A stretch of 28,190 bases of DNA from a virus: IMG/VR virus record IMGVR_UViG_3300006919_000313, positions 1 through 28,190 of that record; one strand, written 5' to 3'. Positions within the stretch are counted from its first letter, which is position 1, and the number at the start of each line of letters is the position of its first letter. A program made the position numbers and the translations under genes. Positions 25,109 through 28,190 of this stretch are shown piece after piece. The notes beneath the pieces were generated by a model. That model made no database searches. It was not told the origin of the DNA and saw only the letters and a program-made list of their open reading frames with translations.

Positions 25109-26343
25109 TGGCGTTCTGGAACCGCTGGCTATCGCGCAAAGAGAGCGCGGTTGCATCGTTGCACATACTCAACCCAGGCCAGCCGGTATGGTCGCCAAAG
25201 GACTATAAGGCGTTCGCAGAAGAAGCCTACATGCGGAACGTGGTCGCCTATCAGGCAATCAACCGCGTGGCCGAGGCAGTTTCAAGCGTGCGGTGGATGG
25301 CGTGGCGAGGGAAGACGGAACTTACTGAAAGCCCATTGCTTGACCTTCTGGCGCGTCCAAATCCGCAACAGGGTCAGGCTGAATACATTCAGGCAAAGAT
25401 TGGCTTTTTGCTGATTAGCGGCAATGAGTATGAGGAGCGCGTGACCGTCCGCAATGAGCCGCGTGAGATTTACACGCTTCGGCCTGACCGGATGAAAATC
25501 ATACCGCCGAGCAATGGCGGAGAAATGACGTTTCGCTACAGCGTCGGAAACGGCAAGTATCGCGATTTTGTGGCGGACCCAATCACGGGCAAGGGTGATC
25601 TACATCATACCCGGCTCTTTAACCCGCTCAACGACTGGTACGGCATGAGCCCGATTGAAGCCGGGGCATATTCGGTAGATCAGCACAACGAAAGCATGAG
25701 CCTTATGCAAGCGCTCTTGCAAAACAGCGCCAGACCATCCGGCGCGCTTGTCTCAGAAACGCCGCTTTCAGATGACAACTACAACCGGCTGAAAGCCCAG
25801 ATGGAGGACCAGTATCAGGGCGCAAAGAATGCAGGCCGCCCGATGCTGCTTGAAGGCGGTGTATCGTGGCAGGCTATGGGTATGAGCCCGAAAGACATGG
25901 AGATATTGGAGACCAAATACAGCGCCGCGCGTGATGTGTCGCTGGCGTTTGGCGTCCCTGCCCAGCTTATGGGCATTCCCGGCGATAACACATATTCCAA
26001 CTACCAGGAAGCCCGGCTGGCGTTCTGGGAAGATACGGTAATCCCGCTTGTGGAACGGGTGGCGGACAACTGGACCAATTCACTTGGCGAGGCTTTCGGC
26101 GGGTTGGAGATCAAGCCGGACTATGACCACGTTCCGGCGATTGCGGAAAAGAAGCGCGTGCTTTGGGATATGGCAGACAAGTCTATGGACCTGACCATAA
26201 ACGAGCGGCGGCTGATTAAGGGTTATGAGCCGTTGCCCGATGGCGATGTCCTGCCGACAAAGCCAGCCGCACCGGTTGCGCCAGATCCTGCGTTGAGCAA
26301 GTCAGACCTGACCGCCTTGGCTTATGGGCTTGATCTAAAGTGA
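25108..26343 (+). CDS. HK97-type portal protein, 411 aa
   Basis: ATG at 25108 shares a base with the terminase stop (TAATG). Portal signatures: A-Y-M-R-N-V-V-A-Y-Q-A-I-N-R-V-A-E-A near residue 40, L-L-A-R-P-N-P, G-N-E-Y-E-E-R-V, L-R-P-D-R-M, H-H-T-R-L-F-N-P-L-N-D-W-Y-G-M-S-P-I-E-A, and G-V-P-A-Q-L-M-G-I-P-G-D-N-T-Y-S-N-Y-Q-E-A-R. The protein forms the dodecameric ring at the head vertex through which DNA enters and leaves. Length is normal for the family. Confidence 0.95.
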   Translation: MAFWNRWLSRKESAVASLHILNPGQPVWSPKDYKAFAEEAYMRNVVAYQAINRVAEAVSSVRWMAWRGKTELTESPLLDLLARPNPQQGQAEYIQAKIGFLLISGNEYEERVTVRNEPREIYTLRPDRMKIIPPSNGGEMTFRYSVGNGKYRDFVADPITGKGDLHHTRLFNPLNDWYGMSPIEAGAYSVDQHNESMSLMQALLQNSARPSGALVSETPLSDDNYNRLKAQMEDQYQGAKNAGRPMLLEGGVSWQAMGMSPKDMEILETKYSAARDVSLAFGVPAQLMGIPGDNTYSNYQEARLAFWEDTVIPLVERVADNWTNSLGEAFGGLEIKPDYDHVPAIAEKKRVLWDMADKSMDLTINERRLIKGYEPLPDGDVLPTKPAAPVAPDPALSKSDLTALAYGLDLK

Positions 26344-26726
26344 GTAATGGCAACATGCAAGAGCCTTTGACCGATGATTTTAATCAGGTTTCGCATATTA
26401 GAGACCGCGTGAAATCTAATATTTTAGACATCACAGGCCGCAAATCACCAATGGAAGCAGAAATAGCCTTGCATGATTTGGAGTTTATGGCGTGGGCAGC
26501 CAGAACGTGCAATTTCACAAATGGCACGGCAACAATCCTTAACACATACATTCAAAATGCATGCGTTGAATTGAGCAAATCAATCAACCTAGTGCGGTCG
26601 GCAACATGCGAATGCTTGCAAAGTGAATATGGGTTGGGCTTTCGGTATTTGGCTGATTTCGCAAGGTCGGTGCCGAATAATGAAGGCAAGCCGCTGGCCG
26701 ATTATCTGGACGGCATACAAGGGTGA
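26340..26726 (+). CDS. AT-rich accessory gene in the head operon, 128 aa
   Basis: The frame opens with a GTG at 26340 overlapping the portal stop (GTGA); the ATG at 26355 is an alternative. The product is helical and polar, with four Cys (A-A-R-T-C-N-F, N-A-C-V-E-L, S-A-T-C-E-C-L). By hand count its G+C is about 45 percent, clearly below neighbouring genes. It lies between two conserved head genes, is coupled to both, and has no homology I recognise. It looks like an inserted accessory gene (a moron without own promoter). Confidence 0.6.
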   Translation: MSNGNMQEPLTDDFNQVSHIRDRVKSNILDITGRKSPMEAEIALHDLEFMAWAARTCNFTNGTATILNTYIQNACVELSKSINLVRSATCECLQSEYGLGFRYLADFARSVPNNEGKPLADYLDGIQG

Positions 26727-27526
26727 AGGTGTTGCTTGGCGGCACGCCTGCGGAAGAGGCTGCTAGGCAAGAAAAGCTGATTGATGCAATGGCTAAGGCC
26801 AACCGTTCGCGCATAGCCAGTGAAATCAACCGGACCATGCAGGCGATGGCGGATCAATACGAAATAGGCCGCGGGTTGCCGCAACTGCCAGACGGCAGCG
26901 AGGCAAGGTTGACGGCAACAATGCGCACTGTAGCGAGGCAATCCATCGCCACATTCGGCGCGCGCATTCTGGACCGTGGCAAAAATGCAACGCTTACGAT
27001 GGAACAAAAGGGCTTTGCGGAGTTCTTTGCCCGATTGGCTGCGGAGTTTATCGCGGCGGAAATGATACGGCGGCGCATAACGTCCATTAACGAGACAACG
27101 CGCGACCACGTTATGCGGATCATTGCCAACGGCCAAGAGAATGGCGACAGCCTGGAAAAGATAGCCAAGGCAATCCGGCAACGGTCGCCACGCATCGCCC
27201 GCGTGAGGGCTCACACGATAGCCCGAACGGAAACACACAACGCGGCCAACTATGGCGCACACCATGCCGCCAAGGCCACAGGGCTGCAATTGGTGAAGGA
27301 ATGGGTATCGGTGGAAGATCACCGCACTCGCGACTTCCTGGAGCCGACAATATCGGAATTCAGTCACCGGGAAATGAATGGCGTACAGGTCGCTATGGAC
27401 GCGCCTTTCATGGTTCCCGGCCTGTTCGGCAAGACTGAAGCGCTGATGTACCCAGGCGACCCGGCAGGCAGCCCAGGGAATACGATTCTTTGCAGATGCG
27501 CCTCAGTGCATACGGTTTTGGAGTAG
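26723..27526 (+). CDS. minor head/head morphogenesis protein (Mu gpF-like), 267 aa (GTG start)
   Basis: GTG at 26723 overlaps the upstream stop (GTGA). The C-terminal half has the head morphogenesis signature: R-A-H-T-I-A-R-T-E-T-H-N-A-A-N-Y-G-A, K-E-W-V-S-V-E-D-H-R-T-R-D, E-F-S-H-R-E-M-N-G, Y-P-G-D-P-A-G-S-P-G-N-T-I-L-C-R-C. The N-terminal half is helical. Family members (Mu gpF, SPP1 gp7) are present in few copies in the head and act in assembly or DNA ejection. Confidence 0.85.
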   Translation: MKVLLGGTPAEEAARQEKLIDAMAKANRSRIASEINRTMQAMADQYEIGRGLPQLPDGSEARLTATMRTVARQSIATFGARILDRGKNATLTMEQKGFAEFFARLAAEFIAAEMIRRRITSINETTRDHVMRIIANGQENGDSLEKIAKAIRQRSPRIARVRAHTIARTETHNAANYGAHHAAKATGLQLVKEWVSVEDHRTRDFLEPTISEFSHREMNGVQVAMDAPFMVPGLFGKTEALMYPGDPAGSPGNTILCRCASVHTVLE

Positions 27527-27530
27527 ATCG

Positions 27531-28184
27531 ATGGAATACAAATCAGCCGCCTTTGAACTGAAGGCAGAGCCGGACGATGCAGGCGTGTTTGAAGGCTATG
27601 CTTCGGTTTTCGACGTGGTGGACCAGGGGCTCGACGTTGTAAAGCCCGGCGCGTTTGCGAAGTCGCTGGCAGGCGGGCGGAAGGTCAAGATGCTATGGCA
27701 GCACGATCAAAGCCAGCCGATTGGCGTATGGGAAAAGGTGGAAGAGGACGAGCGCGGGCTATTCGTTCGCGGGCGATTGGTCAAAGGCGTTCGCCGTGCG
27801 GATGAAGCCGCGGCGCTGTTGAAGGCTGGCGCAATGGACAGCATGTCAATCGGCTATCGCGTCAAAGAGGCAAGCGATGAAGCGGGCGGGCGCATTCGGG
27901 CGCTTGATGAGGTGGAACTATTCGAGGTTAGCCTTGTCACGTTCCCCATGCTGCCAGACGCGCAGGTAACGGCGGTCAAGTCGATCAGGACAATTCGAGA
28001 TTTTGAGCGAGCCTTGCGGGATGCGGGTTTCTCTCAAACGGAAGCCAAGGCCATTGCGGCCCAGGGTTTCAAAGGGCTAGCAGAGCATCGGGACGATGTG
28101 AAAGCAGAGCCGGTAGCCGAGCCGCCTGATACGGGCGGCTTTTTTGATGCAATCAGGCAACTGGAAAGGCAATTTCATGTCTGA
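27531..28184 (+). CDS. HK97-type prohead protease, 217 aa
   Basis: Family S78-like: E-G-Y-A-S-V-F-D-V-V-D-Q-G-L-D near the start, catalytic His in M-L-W-Q-H58-D, catalytic Ser in M-D-S-M-S106-I-G-Y-R, then V-E-L-F-E-V-S-L-V-T-F-P-M. It cleaves scaffold and capsid N-termini during head maturation. The C-terminal helical part (R-D-F-E-R-A-L-R-D-A-G-F-S-Q-T-E-A-K) is usual. It overlaps the next gene start by 8 bases. Confidence 0.95.
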   Translation: MEYKSAAFELKAEPDDAGVFEGYASVFDVVDQGLDVVKPGAFAKSLAGGRKVKMLWQHDQSQPIGVWEKVEEDERGLFVRGRLVKGVRRADEAAALLKAGAMDSMSIGYRVKEASDEAGGRIRALDEVELFEVSLVTFPMLPDAQVTAVKSIRTIRDFERALRDAGFSQTEAKAIAAQGFKGLAEHRDDVKAEPVAEPPDTGGFFDAIRQLERQFHV

Positions 28185-28190
28185 CGATAA
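28177..28190 (+). CDS. start of the next gene, probably major capsid protein (partial)
   Basis: An ATG at 28177, with GGAAAGG about 8 bases upstream, opens MSDD before the window ends. It overlaps the protease stop. In HK97-type phages the major capsid gene follows the protease, so this is the likely identity. Only four codons are visible. Confidence 0.5.

Noticed and set aside
1-28190. Integrase, attachment site or insertion sequence
   Set aside because: No recombinase or transposase motifs and no target-site duplications with terminal inverted repeats were found.

Overview
The window is part of a tailed double-stranded DNA phage genome (or prophage) with HK97-type head genes. Several families point to an alphaproteobacterial host: a GcrA-like protein, a GapR/DUF2312 protein, a spike base protein resembling the RCAP_Rcc01079 family of gene transfer agents, and an SNF2-like helicase paired with a DNA methyltransferase. 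Genes are packed tightly, mostly with ATGA, TGATG or TAATG stop/start overlaps. No stretch longer than about 300 bases lacks a gene. I saw no integrase, no CI-type repressor and no recognisable endolysin, so lifestyle cannot be decided here.

Layout. Bases 1-3986 (+) are the end of the tail/adsorption module: a tail protein C-terminus, a spike base protein, a 684-aa lectin-like virion protein, a small lipoprotein and a beta-helix tailspike-like protein. A membrane-anchored coiled-coil protein follows at 4113-4490. Bases 4564-9298 (-) are an early operon of about fifteen small genes (GapR-like, ASCH-like, Fis-type HTH, zinc-ribbon and membrane proteins). It is driven from a promoter at 9358 that carries an operator in its spacer. 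Divergent from it is a leaderless ribbon-helix-helix gene (9400). Bases 9886-14896 (-) are a second operon for recombination and regulation (ERF annealing protein, SSB, GcrA-like, winged helix), ending in a strong terminator at 9838-9870. Divergent from that operon is a Cro-like gene (15005), also apparently leaderless. It starts a (+) operon running to 21642: DUF7220-like protein, SNF2-like helicase, DNA methyltransferase, RusA resolvase, small accessory genes, a replication initiator with iterons inside its own gene, and a possible helicase loader. That operon ends in a terminator at 21726-21756.

Bases 21762-22276 (-) hold an XRE-type regulator and a partner gene behind a promoter with a dyad operator. 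Bases 22392-23137 (+) look like a late-gene switch: promoter, 159-aa protein, second promoter, short structured RNA of about 100 nt, terminator, then the packaging and head genes (small and large terminase, portal, an AT-richer inserted gene, minor head protein, prohead protease, start of the next gene, probably major capsid). This order (regulator gene, promoter, short RNA, terminator, late genes) matches the lambda Q-pR'-6S RNA-tR' arrangement. The leader of the 159-aa gene and the short RNA also share colinear complementary blocks.

Main points for a second look: the 22.4-23.2 kb switch and its complementary RNAs, the 11-bp iteron origin in the initiator gene, two leaderless divergent regulators, structured gaps at 6.3 kb and 17.8 kb, and gene borders built from repeated sequence, including one 33-bp repeat read in two frames.
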